A DNA stretch of 64,000 nt, taken from NCBI GenBank assembly GCA_033977485.1, contig CM066997.1, positions 74,308,634 to 74,372,633 of the forward strand, read 5' to 3'. The notes under the pieces were generated by a model. It did no database searches, had not been told where the DNA came from, and saw nothing but the letters and a program-made list of their open reading frames with translations. The position numbers and the translations under genes are program-made. Below are positions 1 through 10,161 of the stretch, one piece after another (positions within the stretch are counted from its first letter, which is position 1; every line of letters starts with the position of its first letter). The DNA comes from Hydrangea macrophylla (taxonomy: Eukaryota; Streptophyta; Magnoliopsida; Cornales; Hydrangeaceae).

Positions 1-197
1 AACTGTTCGGGCCTTAGAGCACGGAATCTTTCTAGCAACTTGTCTCCCGTTTGACGGTCTCTCCGATTGTCGTTTGTATTACCGATCCTTTCTAATCGTC
101 TGATAAACGCTTCAAACATCCCGGTAGGATCAGCAGCTTCGGGTGCTCCCTCGATCAGGTTCCTGTTCCTCCTGACTCCTCCAGCCATTCTATGCAT
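1..197 (-). CDS. gag: gag N-terminus, Tekay-like chromovirus (partial)
   Basis: Start of a capsid (Gag) protein, which in this family forms the cytoplasmic particle around the element RNA. About 65 codons are visible and open, and the frame continues past the window edge. The first in-frame ATG is at 197. The ATG at 188 gives MAGGVRRNRN, the more usual start for this family. Later residues include GMFEAFIRRLERIG and DKLLERFRAL, a basic and amphipathic N-terminus typical of chromovirus Gag. It lies about 1.07 kb downstream of the primer site, with the ORF at 482-1099 between. Completeness cannot be judged. Confidence 0.75.
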   Translation of the reverse strand, partial: MHRMAGGVRRNRNLIEGAPEAADPTGMFEAFIRRLERIGNTNDNRRDRQTGDKLLERFRALRPEQ

Positions 198-481
198 GGT
201 AGTGATAAAATGAGAAACAAGCATGCAACAGAAGTATAAAGCAATATAAATGACAACATTTTCAAAAGGGTATATTTTATATATAACTTCTCGATCAAGT
301 TGATACAAAAAGCGTGTATGATCAGATCAATGCCTACCCTAGGGGTTAGGACGCATGCAAGAGTTAATGCTACAAAAATGGGGTCATTGCCCTACACTCT
401 AATGCATGTAAATACAGTTGCAAAAAGAGATAGAGCTAATAGTCAAAAGCAGTTAATATGTACAAAGTTATATCTAGTAAG
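198..481 (-). other. spacer between the extra ORF and gag
   Basis: 284 bases of AT-rich leader with no open frame longer than about 65 codons and no recognised motif. It separates the 205-codon ORF from gag on the element strand. Confidence 0.5.
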
Positions 482-1099
482 TCAATCATCTCCATAAGTA
501 GCCATCAGGAGATCCAGCGAGTCGATCGGTCGAAATCGCTGCACGGAGAACGGACTAACCCCGTCATGGCTCTGCGAGGTCGAAGGTGAAGCAGGTACAG
601 GAGCATCTGCCTCAGCCACCATCTCCTCAGGCAATGCCAGCTCAAGTGCTAGCTCTGCCTCTAGGTCAGCGGCTAAGTCGCCTAGACCTAAGCCATCCTC
701 TATATCCTCTCCACCCACTGGAATAAAATGAACAGCCTCGTCATCGTCGTCCTCGGCAATGGGAATCACCGGCGGAGGCATCTCCAGCTGAGCGAGGTGG
801 GCGTGCACCACCTGAATCTCGAGGGCGAGATAGAAGGCGTCGCTATCCACCAATCTCAACACCTCAACCAAGACCAGGCGCTGAGCCTCAGCGAAGTAAC
901 GAAGCTCTCGGCGGATGCGGGTTAGGTCAACTAGTCCTACCACATGGACCTGGTGCCATAGGTCAGAAACTACCGTCGCTGTGGCCAACTGCTCGATGGC
1001 CGCAATATATAAGTCAAGGAAAGCCGGGACCACAGCCTCCGGTGTCACAAAATGTCCCCCGAAACCATCTGGTACATAAAGCGGATGAGCTGGATCCAT
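482..1099 (-). CDS. extra ORF between primer site and gag (function unknown)
   Basis: An intact 205-codon ORF starting MDPAHPLYVPDGFGGHFV and ending LLMATYGDD, on the element strand. It starts 171 bases after the primer site and ends about 290 bases before gag. The N-terminal 100 residues are mixed hydrophobic and helical. The middle is strongly acidic (a run of D/E near residue 118, then repeated LE/AEL), followed by a Pro/Ser segment and a basic patch. No signal peptide, zinc knuckle or catalytic motif is visible and I do not recognise the family. It is open while many ORFs elsewhere in the window are broken, which hints at selection or youth. Extra ORFs are known in plant gypsy elements, but I cannot assign this one to a described class. 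It could also be a chance ORF in a GC-rich leader. Confidence 0.55.
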   Translation of the reverse strand: MDPAHPLYVPDGFGGHFVTPEAVVPAFLDLYIAAIEQLATATVVSDLWHQVHVVGLVDLTRIRRELRYFAEAQRLVLVEVLRLVDSDAFYLALEIQVVHAHLAQLEMPPPVIPIAEDDDDEAVHFIPVGGEDIEDGLGLGDLAADLEAELALELALPEEMVAEADAPVPASPSTSQSHDGVSPFSVQRFRPIDSLDLLMATYGDD

Positions 1100-1269
1100 A
1101 CCTGATAAGAAGGTACTACTTAAGTCAGAACATAAATAATCTTAGGCGTTTGGGTCCTGAGTCTATCCTCCCTGTCGTATCATCGGGTGAGTAACACTTA
1201 ATGGAATGTGGAATCGGGTCTATACTGGTAAACCCTAACCTGGCTAAACGCATTCTGAGATATAACCTG

Positions 1270-1281
1270 GCTCTGATACCA
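1270..1281 (-). other. primer-binding site, tRNA-iMet type
   Basis: On the minus strand TGGTATCAGAGC, the usual complement of the initiator-Met tRNA 3' end in plant retrotransposons. It lies 8 bases inside the LTR end at 1290. Confidence 0.9.
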
Positions 1282-2548
1282 CTAAATCCTGTCACGCCCC
1301 GACGTAGCATAAATAAGGAAAGCGTTTAATTTCCTTTATGGACCCGTAGGTCGCGACAGTTTGAAGGATCGATTCCGTCCCAAACGTTAAACAATAAAAC
1401 ATAATAATCAGAGTAAAGCAATCAAGGCTTACAAAAAAAATTTCTATCTTATTACATCTTATAAACCGGGGTCACTAAGGCACAAACCGCCTTGAAAATA
1501 AAAATAATAGCTTAGTGTCTGTTACAGTCATCCTTAAAACAAAACAGTTTAAATCTCCAACAAATAAACTTAATGCATAAAATAAACAGTTTCTTTATTC
1601 CAACAGCAGCCACCTCAATTAGCGTAGTCATACGTTTCTTCCTGGTTAAAACCTGAAAAGCCTGAACACGAATGTCCAGGACGCATCAACGTCGTCAGCT
1701 TCAAGAAGCTGGTGAGTATTAAAAACATGACTTTGAATGTAAAACATACCCAATTACCTTTTTCCATTTTCAATTTACAAAATCAATAGTTTGATCATAA
1801 AAAGAATTCATTTTAGAGCACCACGAGGAATATATCAAAAGTTGTTCATTCATTAAAAAAAACACATGCTCGTGTATGAAATAATGCACCCCACTCATCT
1901 TACCGACTCTTTTCTCTCGACAGACCCCACAACAACCCACTATCTTACTCCTGGTATCTTTGAAACACTAAGATAGCCACACTTTAGCGACGGGGCGCCA
2001 GGGAGTGTCCAATGCCTCACACTTTGAATACCCTAACCGCCATGCAAATACCGGGGCAACCCCTCTCACAGTATCCAGACTTGAGTTATCAGGGAGTGTC
2101 CGTAGGCCACACTTTAGCACTACCATGGGTGCCAGTGAGTGTCCATATTTGCCACCGTCGCATTTCAAAGATACCCACGCCTCTTTTTCAACTACAATCA
2201 CCACCGCAATCTCAATCACAATCACAATCACAACCACGACCACAACCACAACACAAACTCAATCACATACTCGCACCACGTCCACCATTACTCTTTTCCA
2301 CACTGACTAACACCCACATGCATGTACCATTGACTCACATGAATGGTATGCACTTAAACAAAATGCAGAATCAAGAAACAACATGCGTACGGGGATTAAT
2401 GAGTTATACTACAAGGTGTAAATCACTTAAACATAACCAATTAGAGTTTCTGATCAACTAATTTCCCAAACAGAGCCTTAACAGTATAAAAATTTCATCC
2501 AAACAGTCCCTTAACAGAAAAATAGACAAAAACAGAAACTGCACTAAC

Positions 2549-2853
2549 TCGCGCGCGCGGGCCGCTCGCGCGAAAGGTCGCTCGCGCGGGCCGCTCGCGC
2601 GATAAACCCATTTTTCCTTTATTTATAACCTTTTCTGTCTGCCTGAGGAAAGCAGGGTCGCGCGCGCGGATCGCTCGCGCGAAAGGGTTCTCGCGCGACC
2701 CTCGCTTGCGCGACCAGCCAAATTTTCAATTATATATATATTAACTCTTACGTCTGCCTGGGGAAGGCTACCTCGCGCGCGCGGGCCGCTCGCGCGAGGG
2801 GTCGCTCGCGCGGGCCGCTCGCGCGATTCTCGCGCGCGCGATCGTGGCGCGAG
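2549..2853. repeat. GC-rich palindrome cluster (CGCGCGAGCGGGCCGCTCGCGCG type)
   Basis: Three groups (2549-2602, 2657-2715, 2772-2853) of alternating CG/GC runs built on near-palindromic TCGCGCGNGCGGGCCGCTCGCGCGA units, in otherwise AT-rich DNA. On the element strand the group at 2657-2715 is followed by a TATA-like GGTTATAAAT at 2630-2621. The same motif recurs in the Athila LTRs (12121-12220, 43779-43864) and inside the Athila element (18897-19250). Confidence 0.8.
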
Positions 2854-3500
2854 ATGAAGCTGAGGCTTCATCTTCTCCGCAGGAACTGCTCTGGTTCAGT
2901 AAAACAGGGGTCTTTTTGACCCATTTTCAGTTTCAAAGCATATAAGGCATATAATATATGGATCTCTTTAGTTTTTCATGAGGATTATGAACCCGTAACC
3001 AATTTTACATGAATCATACTATATCTCTCTAATTTTATGAAAAACTAAAGCATGTTAAAACTTCATTTTAATCATACGTCCTCCTATGAACGAATTAAGC
3101 TCTAATATTGCAACCATACACTATACATACTCTAATCTTTCATATTTCATTCACAAAACTAATTTTGGTTAAGTTTGGAAAAACCATGTTTTCAAGTTTT
3201 TGAGTTCAAACGTAAATCAACAATGGAGATTTCTAAATCAAGCTAATCAAACAGAATTTGAACATGTAATTACGTTCTTAGTGAGTTTAGAATACTCACT
3301 GATATTGAGAACAAAGGAATTGTTGAGAAAGAAATGAAGTACAAGAATCCAATACTCAAGCTTCAAGCTATGGTGAATGAAGTTCTTCTTCTTACTTAAA
3401 TCCTCTGTACTAATTCTCTGTGTATCACTCTCTCAAGCTCTCTCTAAACTCTCAGATTTCTACAGATTGTGTGTGTGTTGAAAGTGATAATGTATGTGTG

Positions 3501-3510
3501 CATATATAGA
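3501..3510 (-). promoter_or_regulatory. candidate LTR TATA box
   Basis: TCTATATATG on the minus strand, about 680 bases into the LTR. It is followed downstream by a CA-rich and GA-rich stretch resembling a transcribed leader. The solo LTR at 38254-38265 has a comparable box at a similar distance from its start. Not proven. Confidence 0.45.
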
Positions 3511-4187
3511 GAGTGTCAATTGGAGAACTTGGAGCCCAAGTTGTGTCTCCTACACTCTACAAATTAGTTAATAAACTTCCTTAATTATGAGCAGTTCACA
3601 GCTAATGTTGGGATTACATCTACGTATATACACTGATATATAAGCCTAAGGCTCCACAGATTCACCAAGGGTCAAATAGGATAGTAGGGGGCAAAGCAAT
3701 GTTGTTTGGGAAATTAGCTTATGGATACAACAATAACACACACAAGATAGGTAGATCCAAACAAAGCACAAGCCAATGATCACTTGCCATTAATGGAAAT
3801 AAAGCATAAGTCTAATCAAACTTTACATCACTTCTAAAATCTGTGGAAGTTTAGCACCGCGTGGACAGTTTTGAACATAAACTGGTATTTTCGTGGTGCG
3901 GTGTCCATCACAAAAATACAGAAAATTCATTTTTGCGTAAGAAGTGATTTTCTGGTTTCATAAAAATACAGCATTGAATTCAAAGAGAACTTTTCACCGT
4001 TTTGAAATACAGTTTTGAAATCCACACAGGTATTGCTAACTTTATAAAAACTACAATTTGACCCCCAAAAGAATTTTAATATGGAATAACACAAGAGATA
4101 ATAGTTAGGACATGCGAATTTAAATTAAAACAAGAATAAACATTACAATTTAAATTTAAATATGAAATGAAAATGCAGGTTATTACA

Positions 4188-4756
4188 AGTTTTAAAACTA
4201 AGGCCCTAAGGCATTTTCTTTCAATACATTTTGCAAACCATCTTTAATGCTAACACCATTAAGGATGCGAGTCTTAACTATTGGATTAAACCGCTTTCAC
4301 GTATCTTAATTTAACTGTGATGATATGGTCCCGGTCATGAAAGGGCCATGGATTCTCCATCTTTAGAGGAATACGGAAAACTGTGGGTAACATACTCCTT
4401 TGTGCTTCAAGGTAAATGCATGGTAGATGGCTAGATTACTGCGGATTCGTGTAATCCCAACACTTTCTTTTAAAGTTAAACATCCTAATTTCAAGTACTG
4501 TTTTAATTAGCTAGTTAGATCGTTAGTCATTTTCTTTAGTAATCTTAGCTGTGGAACTTTGTGTTCCGCACCATTGCTTAATCTTATTCATTTTATTTTA
4601 TTTTCTTTAGAGGTTAGTCTAATTCGATAGGTCAACACCTTCCCTGTGGGATCGACCTGGTCTTACCAGATATTACTTGCACGTCTACCTACACTTGGGT
4701 ATTGCACAAGAGCGCACAGAAAAATTCTCGTGTCACTCGGCCTGTGGTATCAGAAG
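4188..4756 (+). other. gypsy LTR-like fragment
   Basis: No ORF. Near 4640-4720 it carries a TCCCTGTGGGATCGACC stretch followed by a TTGGGTATTGCAC stretch, a signature of the U5 end of Athila/Tat-type LTRs in plus orientation. A similar signature, in reverse, lies near 11110-11140 in the Athila LTR. TGGTATCAGAAG at 4745 resembles a primer site but deviates at its end. Neither end could be fixed. It abuts the broken antisense ORF at about 4757, so the Tat 3' LTR has been lost here. Confidence 0.45.
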
Positions 4757-6470
4757 AATTCACCTAGTGGTGGAACGATCGAGCAAGCCACATATTCAAA
4801 GATACCGCTACTGAGGCCCTCGTACGATTTGCTGCGTCATTAGCAGCTGAGGTCGATGCTCCTATTGCAACAGCAGCTCCAACCCAGCGCAAACAAGTTA
4901 CAAAGAGACTGGCTTGCAAGGCAGCTCCGGGCAAAGGCCCTCTACTTAAATGAAGAAGAAAACAACACCTGCCTCAACAACTGAGGTTACATTTACTTTA
5001 TTTCTGACCTGTTAAGCCCGATTACATCATTAAGTTCTAATCTTTTTCCTTTCCACTTTAGCTTGTTTATGAGGACTCCGGAGAAGATTTATCATTAATC
5101 GAAGCAATTCCCCAACCACTACCAATCCAGCCTCAAACTCTTCCCACTGATCTTCCCACATCTCCTGCATCCGCAGCGGCCTACCTAGAACGAGTCACCA
5201 TGAGATTGATGCCACTACACATTGTGCCACCTCTCACCCCTTCGAGCAACGACGAAGACGGTGATCCTACTAGCAATATCCCTAAACAAGTCATTCTCTC
5301 CTCCAGCACCGAGGACGTACCCAATGCCAGAATTGTTATGGCGGCAGCTGGCAAAGAAATTAAGCAGGCTGCCCCAGCTGTAGTCGAAACACCCTTCGGC
5401 CAGGAGGATACCAGTGCTGCCACAGGATCGTCCTCCCAACCAACAAGGGAACCTGTTGAGGCCAATCCTTCCCAAACTCCTGAAGATCCTACAGCTCCAA
5501 GTGTTGAGGATGGGGAGAATGACTCGGGCTTTGCCCTGGGCATTCAAATTTTATAAACTACAGAGACCACTACTAGTCCAGGGTGGAAACCAGTACTGCT
5601 CCCTCTTCTGGACTTGGTCAGCCATCCTCCCAAGCAACAACCTCTCAGCCAAGTGAGGCCAATGTTCGTTAAGAGATCTCGGCCTCGCTTGGCCCTCCCG
5701 CCCAAGTATTGTAGCCTCTTACCTTATTTCATTCATGAACTCTTAAAAACATCTTTTGACCCCTATTCTTTTAGACATGCCATTTTCATAGGTCCAGAGC
5801 CGCACATCCCATTTGATGATTTCTTCTCCGGCTTGGACCTAGGAGCTTTTGAACTTGGTCCTCTTGAGCCCGAGGTGGTCTCTCCTTCACGCCTTCAGCA
5901 ATCAAAAGACCTACTCCTCGGGCTTGCTGATTAAGACCTCTCTAATCTTCCTCCTGCTGTTGATGTTGAAGCAGCTTTGAACACACTCATGGCCGATCCC
6001 TCTCTTTCTGACGGGTAGCTATCCCTACTCTGTGAGACACAAGAAAGGCTCCCAAGTTTCCGTCTCCTGAATAGATCGGCCTTGAAGGTTCAAGCTGATG
6101 TAGAACTTCACTTGGGCTCTCAGTAAAAAGCAGTGAAGTTTCTTGAGGGGGCCAAGGCTAAGTTTGAAGCAGGGGAGGCCTCTCGGGCTCATGTGCTAGC
6201 CAGAGACACCTGACTGCACAATCGCATTACTGCACTTAAAGCTTAGCTTGCACAATGTGAGGCCGAGGTTGCCACCAATAATGCAGCCTTGGTAAAAATT
6301 GATTAACTGCTGGCCCACCTTGGTGGTGACGCCCAGAAGTGTAGTGATCAACTACAGGCCAGCGTCCCAATATCCTGAGCATGGGCCCAAAAACTTGACA
6401 AGGTAAAACGAGATCGGGCTAGAGCTATCAAGACTTGGGAAGATTTTTAAGAGCCAAACTTAGGAATTTT
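4757..6470 (+). pseudogene. antisense PMD-type ORF of the Tat element (degenerate)
   Basis: A plus-strand coding remnant lying downstream of, and opposite to, the Tat pol. A first block (about 4760-4968) and a second (5062-5560) are separated by a likely intron ending in a TTTAG acceptor just before 5062. The second block is Pro/Ser/Thr-rich and acidic (LTPSSNDEDGDPTSN). A third block (5614-5934) reads QVRPMFVKRSRPRLALPPKY and later IGPEPHIPFDDFFSG. From 5935 to 6470 the frame encodes an Ala/Glu/Lys-rich heptad-like region interrupted by several stops. Antisense ORFs with plant-mobile-domain similarity between pol and the 3' LTR are known in Tat-lineage elements (Retand and RIRE2 types). The N-terminal core of the domain is missing, cut at about 4757. 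A captured host PMD gene is the alternative. Confidence 0.55.
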
Positions 6471-6619
6471 GGGTCGGCTTAAAGGCCGACTCCCATCTTT
6501 TGTACCTTGTATGTTTTTATTCTTCATAAATATATTTTTTGTAAGTAAGCTGTGCTCAGCTTTATTAATGCAAAATGATGTTTTCTTTAATCATTCGGGC
6601 TCAGGTTCATAACTGATCA
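6471..6619. other. spacer between pol and the antisense ORF
   Basis: Short AT-rich stretch downstream of both convergent coding regions. On the plus strand it contains CTTTATTAATGCAAAATG and TTCATAAATATA, which could serve as 3'-end signals for the antisense ORF. No element polypurine tract was identified. Confidence 0.35.
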
Positions 6620-7986
6620 GTTGATCATATTCCAACCCTGGATTTGGTTTATATTCAAGATTGATGGTCTCCTATAATGTAGGATAATAGGACTTTAAGT
6701 ATTGACCATTGATTAGCCTGACATGAACTGTCCCATCTATATCTCATAGCATGTATACACCACCTCTCTTGACTTGATGGACAATGAACGGACCTTCCCA
6801 ATTGACTGACCATTTACCGTAACGGTTATCCTTGTCCCAAATAGGTAAAACGGCCTTCCATACCAAATCTTCTGTGCAAAAAGACTTCTCTTTCACCCTT
6901 TTGTTATAAGCTCGAGCTACCCGTTGCTTTTGCACCTTTAACGAATCTAAGGCCGTGAGCCTTGTTTTTCAAGCCCTTCTAACTTAGCTATCATAGCCTC
7001 TGTGTACTCAACAGGCTCAAGCTGATTCTGTAAAGCCCTTCTTGCTGATCGGACTGTGACTTCCATAGGTAACATAGTGTCATGCCGATAGGTCAGCATA
7101 AACAGTGTGACCTTGGTACTTGACCTTTTAGATGTCCGATAGGCCCATAGAGCTTCAGACAGGAGCTTGTCCCATTCCCTAGGATTTTCATCGATCATCT
7201 TCTCAATAATACCCTTAAGTATCTTGTTTATAGACTCGACCTGCCCGTTAGCCTGTGCATAGTAGGGCGTAGAATTGAGAATTTTGATCCCCCTGCTTTC
7301 TGCAAAAGCTCACATTTCCGTTCCTGTGAAAACATACCCTTGGTCGGCCGTAATTGTCTCTGGCAGGCCGAACCTGTGGATAATGTGCTCTTCAATGAAC
7401 TTTATTATTGTGGCCTGAGTCACCGTTCTGCAGGGTATGGCCTCAGCCCACTTAGTAAAGTAGTCTGTAGCCACTAGGATGAAACAATGTTGGCCTGATG
7501 ACGGCAGTAGGATTTTGCCAATTAAATCCATAGCCCATCCTCATAATGGCCATGGTTTAATTACTAGTTTGAGCTCCTTAGCTGGCACATGCTGGATCGG
7601 GCCATGCTTCTGGCAAGCGTGACATCCTTTTGCATAGCTGATACAATCTTTCAGCATACCGGGCCAGTAATAGTTGTATCTTCTCAATAACTACTTCATC
7701 TTTGTACCGGCCTAATGTGCCCCACAGATCCCTTCATGTACTTTGGCCATAACCTGCATACCTATTTCTTCCCTAAACACCTCAAGATCACGTCGTCACC
7801 GATGGGTTTCTTGAATAATTCTCCATCAAGCATCACGAATCAGAGTGCGAATAGTCTAACTTTTCAATCTACCCTGACATTCGGGTGATTCAGGTATTTA
7901 ATGATGGGCATTCTCCAATCATCGTCCTCCATCAAGACCGAATTAGTATTAGTATACCAGCCTTTCCTTGCAACTGATGGTAATGA
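6620..7986 (-). pseudogene. Tat integrase (zinc-binding, core and C-terminal parts; broken)
   Basis: Integrase inserts element cDNA into the genome. Minus-strand order: zinc-binding part near 7620-7690 (RYNYYWPGMLKDCISYAKGC, then HACQKHGP); core with WAMDLIGKI (first Asp), ITADQGYVFTG (second Asp, in place of the commoner SDNG) and the region around 7260-7230 that would carry the Glu; then LLSEALWAYRTSKRSSTKV; then a C-terminal segment DKDNRYGKWSVNWEGPFIVHQ near 6830-6760. Stops (one at about 7540) and frameshifts (near 7310, 7200 and 6940) break it into at least four frames, so it cannot be functional. Confidence 0.85.
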
Positions 7987-8493
7987 TCAGAAATGAACAG
8001 TGATAACCTGGTCTTCTAAGTTCTTCCCAGAAGACGAAGTTGATCCTATTTTTGCCAGCTTATCGGCCTCAGTGTTTGTGGTCCTCAGAATATAACTCAC
8101 ACTAATGTCGTCAAATGCCTCCGTGAGCTGAGTGGCCACAGCATGGAATGGGCAGAGTTCCCAACTTCTTATCTGGAATTCTCCAGCTATCTGTCCGATC
8201 ACCAACCCTGAGTCTCCTTTTATATGCACGGACGATGCCCCCATTTCCAAGAGTATCTCTAGTCCGATGATAAGCGCTTCGTATTCGGCTTGATTGTTGG
8301 TGCACTTGAAATTGAGCCGAAATGACATTTTTGTCTTCTTGTACTTGGGTGATACAATAACCACACCTACCCAAGCACCCTCTGCATTTTTGGAACCATC
8401 AAAGATTAACGTCCATGGGACCAAGGACGTGTTTGGAACTTTGGGTGTTAGAGGTAATTCTCCCAAATTAGTAGGATCTGGGTGATCGGCCAA
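7987..8493 (-). CDS. second RNase H domain of Tat pol (open segment)
   Basis: A 168-codon open segment containing WTLIFDGSKNAEGAWVGVVI at its N-terminal side, NNQAEYEALIIGLEILLEMG in the middle and an HIKGDSGLVIGQIAGEF stretch. The Asp (FDGS), Glu (QAEYEAL) and Asp (KGDSGL) match the RNase H catalytic pattern, and TEADKLAKIG holds the likely last Asp near residue 148. An additional RNase H after the RT-linked one is a known hallmark of Tat-lineage elements. It is part of the pol polyprotein rather than a separate gene. A stop at about 8524-8526 separates it from RT. Confidence 0.8.
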   Translation of the reverse strand: MADHPDPTNLGELPLTPKVPNTSLVPWTLIFDGSKNAEGAWVGVVIVSPKYKKTKMSFRLNFKCTNNQAEYEALIIGLEILLEMGASSVHIKGDSGLVIGQIAGEFQIRSWELCPFHAVATQLTEAFDDISVSYILRTTNTEADKLAKIGSTSSSGKNLEDQVITVHF

Positions 8494-10070
8494 GAAATTG
8501 GCTATGGCCTGGCCTTTGACCGATTGCTATGATCGGTACTGGATGGTGAATTCCATCAAGGTCAAGGTCCATTTCCCAATTCGGCCTTGCATGATTGGTC
8601 TTGAAAACATATATTTTATCACATTAGTTTGACATATTATGTAAGTGGAAACGGGTAGCATATACGTTCTTAATTTTTGTGAGGAAAAATACAATGTCAA
8701 GCATAACTTCTCAATCAGCGCATAGCGCTGCTCGATTGGAGTCAAAATTCTACTTAAATAATGAATGGCCTGCTCGTTGCCTTGCTCATTATCTTGAGCT
8801 AACATACATCCAATGGAGCAGTCAGAGGCCGATATATACAATTTAAGGTACCTACCCTTCTTGGGTGGCATTAATACTGGAGACGTTGACAAATATTGTT
8901 TAATTCCCTCAAAGGCTTGTTGATGGCTATCATCCCATTTGAAGTCTTCATCGGTCTTGATCTTTAATAGTGGGGTCCATACTTGGGTCTTCCCTGCACA
9001 ATTGGATATAAATCTTCTTAGGAAATTGATCTGCCTGAGCAATCTCTGAAGTTCTTTCTTGTTAGTTGTTGGCTTTGCTGCCTGGATAGCCCGAGCCTTA
9101 TTTTTGTCAACCTCTATCCCCCTCTGATGCACTAGGAAACCTAGGAAATTCCCTGCTGTGATGCCGAAAGCACATTTAAAAGGATTCATCTTTAGTTTGT
9201 GAGTCCGCATTCTTTCAAATGCCTTTTCCAAGTCTCTCAAATGATCGGCGTTACTTCTTGACTTTACCACCACGTCATCGATGTAGACCTCCATGAATTG
9301 TCCAATCATATCATGGAAGATTGAATTCATCGCCCGTTGATAGGTGGCTCCAGCATTCTTCAGACCGAAAGGCATGACAACCCATTCAAATGTTCCAATT
9401 GCCCCCGGGCACCGAAAAGCAGTCTTCGGGACATCCTCTTTGGCGATGTAGATCTGTTGTATCCTGAGTGTCCGTCCATAAAAGACAAAAATTTATGTTT
9501 GGCGGCCGAATCAATTAACTGATCAGCCATGGGCATGGGATACTTATCTTTTGGGATGGCCAGGTTTAGGTTTCTGAAGTCAATACAGACCCTCAGCTTC
9601 CCATTCTTCTCTATTATCGGGACCACATTCGAGACCCATTCAACATACCGGGCTGTCCGAATGAAACCAGGGTCCAGTAGTCTCTCAATCTCTTCTTTCA
9701 CCTTTAGAGTTACTTTTGGTGACATCCGCCGAGGTAGCTGCTTGAACGGCCTGAACCCCGATTTAATTGGTAATTGGTGTTCCACCAGTTCCCTAGATAA
9801 CCCTGGCATTTCATCATAATCCTAGGCAAAGCAATCTTTGTACTTGTACAAGAGTGCAATCAACTCGGCTTGACACTGGAGATCCAGCATTTGACTTACA
9901 TAAGTAGGCTTGTGCTCTCCTTCTCTACCTAGGTTGACCTCTAAGAGGGGGTCTTGGACATCGACCTTTAAATCGTCTAACTTTGTCGTGGTCGTTTCCA
10001 ATTCATCTATTTGAATCTCTTCCTCCCTTGGCGTTTTTTCTTCATAGATACAATCGGCCAGATTAATCAT
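8494..10070 (-). pseudogene. Tat reverse transcriptase and RNase H (broken)
   Basis: Copies element RNA into DNA and removes the RNA strand. The segment at 10070-9822 is the linker, ending YKYKDCFA. A stop follows where the family has Trp before DYDEMPG. Then come LPIKSGFRPFKQLPRRMSP, ARYVEWVSNVVPIIEKNGKL, CIDFRNLNLAIPKDKYPMP and FLSFMDGHSGYN; a frameshift near 9450; MPFGLKNAGATYQRAMN; and the catalytic VYIDDVVVKS near 9290-9260. The RT-linked RNase H follows (LKLYISASDCSIGCMLAQ, IHYLSRILTPIEQRYALIEK), ending at a stop near 8526. One key stop is consistent with a TGG to TAG change. Confidence 0.9.
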
Positions 10071-10161
10071 TCAATCAACAGGGCCGATTTCCAATCTTCT
10101 ATCGGCCAGGTATGCACACCATCTGGCCATGCTGGCCTTTAGGGCCAGCAGTTTCCGTTCT
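10071..10161 (-). other. broken gag-pol linker
   Basis: Short stretch between protease and RT on the element strand with several stops in the expected frame. No motif seen. Confidence 0.35.

Larger units (their letters stand above)
1..4187 (-). mobile_element. Tekay-like Ty3/gypsy element, 5' portion, running off the left edge
   Basis: Read on the minus strand the order is LTR (4187 to 1290), primer-binding site (1281-1270), a 205-codon ORF, then the start of gag, which leaves the window at position 1. The LTR begins TGTAATAACC and ends GGGGCGTGACA on the element strand. The same end pattern is seen in the solo LTR at 22417-38510 and the element at 48358-54987. Gag sequence, the initiator-Met-type primer site and this LTR form fit Tekay/Del chromoviruses. 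The left target-site duplication is outside the window, so the insertion cannot be proved complete. Confidence 0.82.
1290..4187 (-). repeat. 5' LTR of Tekay-like element (about 2.9 kb)
   Basis: The boundaries are TGTCACGCCCC at 1290 and TATTACA at 4187 in plus orientation, giving a TG..CA LTR on the element strand. Near the element-strand 3' end it resembles the solo LTR end at 22417 (a shared AATTTCCTTT stretch followed by GGACCC or GGGTCC). It contains imperfect repeats with GGGAGTGTCC and CACACTTT around 1975-2150, the GC-rich palindrome cluster at 2549-2853 and a TATA-like box at 3501-3510. Small ORFs inside it are not coding. The right boundary rests on the family pattern because the second LTR is outside the window. 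Confidence 0.75.

Noticed and set aside
3606..4462. Inverted termini TGTTGGGATTACA ... TAATCCCAACA suggesting a separate LTR or DNA transposon
   Set aside because: The flanks (GCTAA and CTTTC) are no duplication, and the interval crosses the Tekay-like LTR end at 4187; probably coincidence.
5181..5547. Minus-strand ORFs of 110-120 codons
   Set aside because: Shadows of the plus-strand PMD-type remnant, whose Pro/Ser/acidic linker is the more plausible reading.
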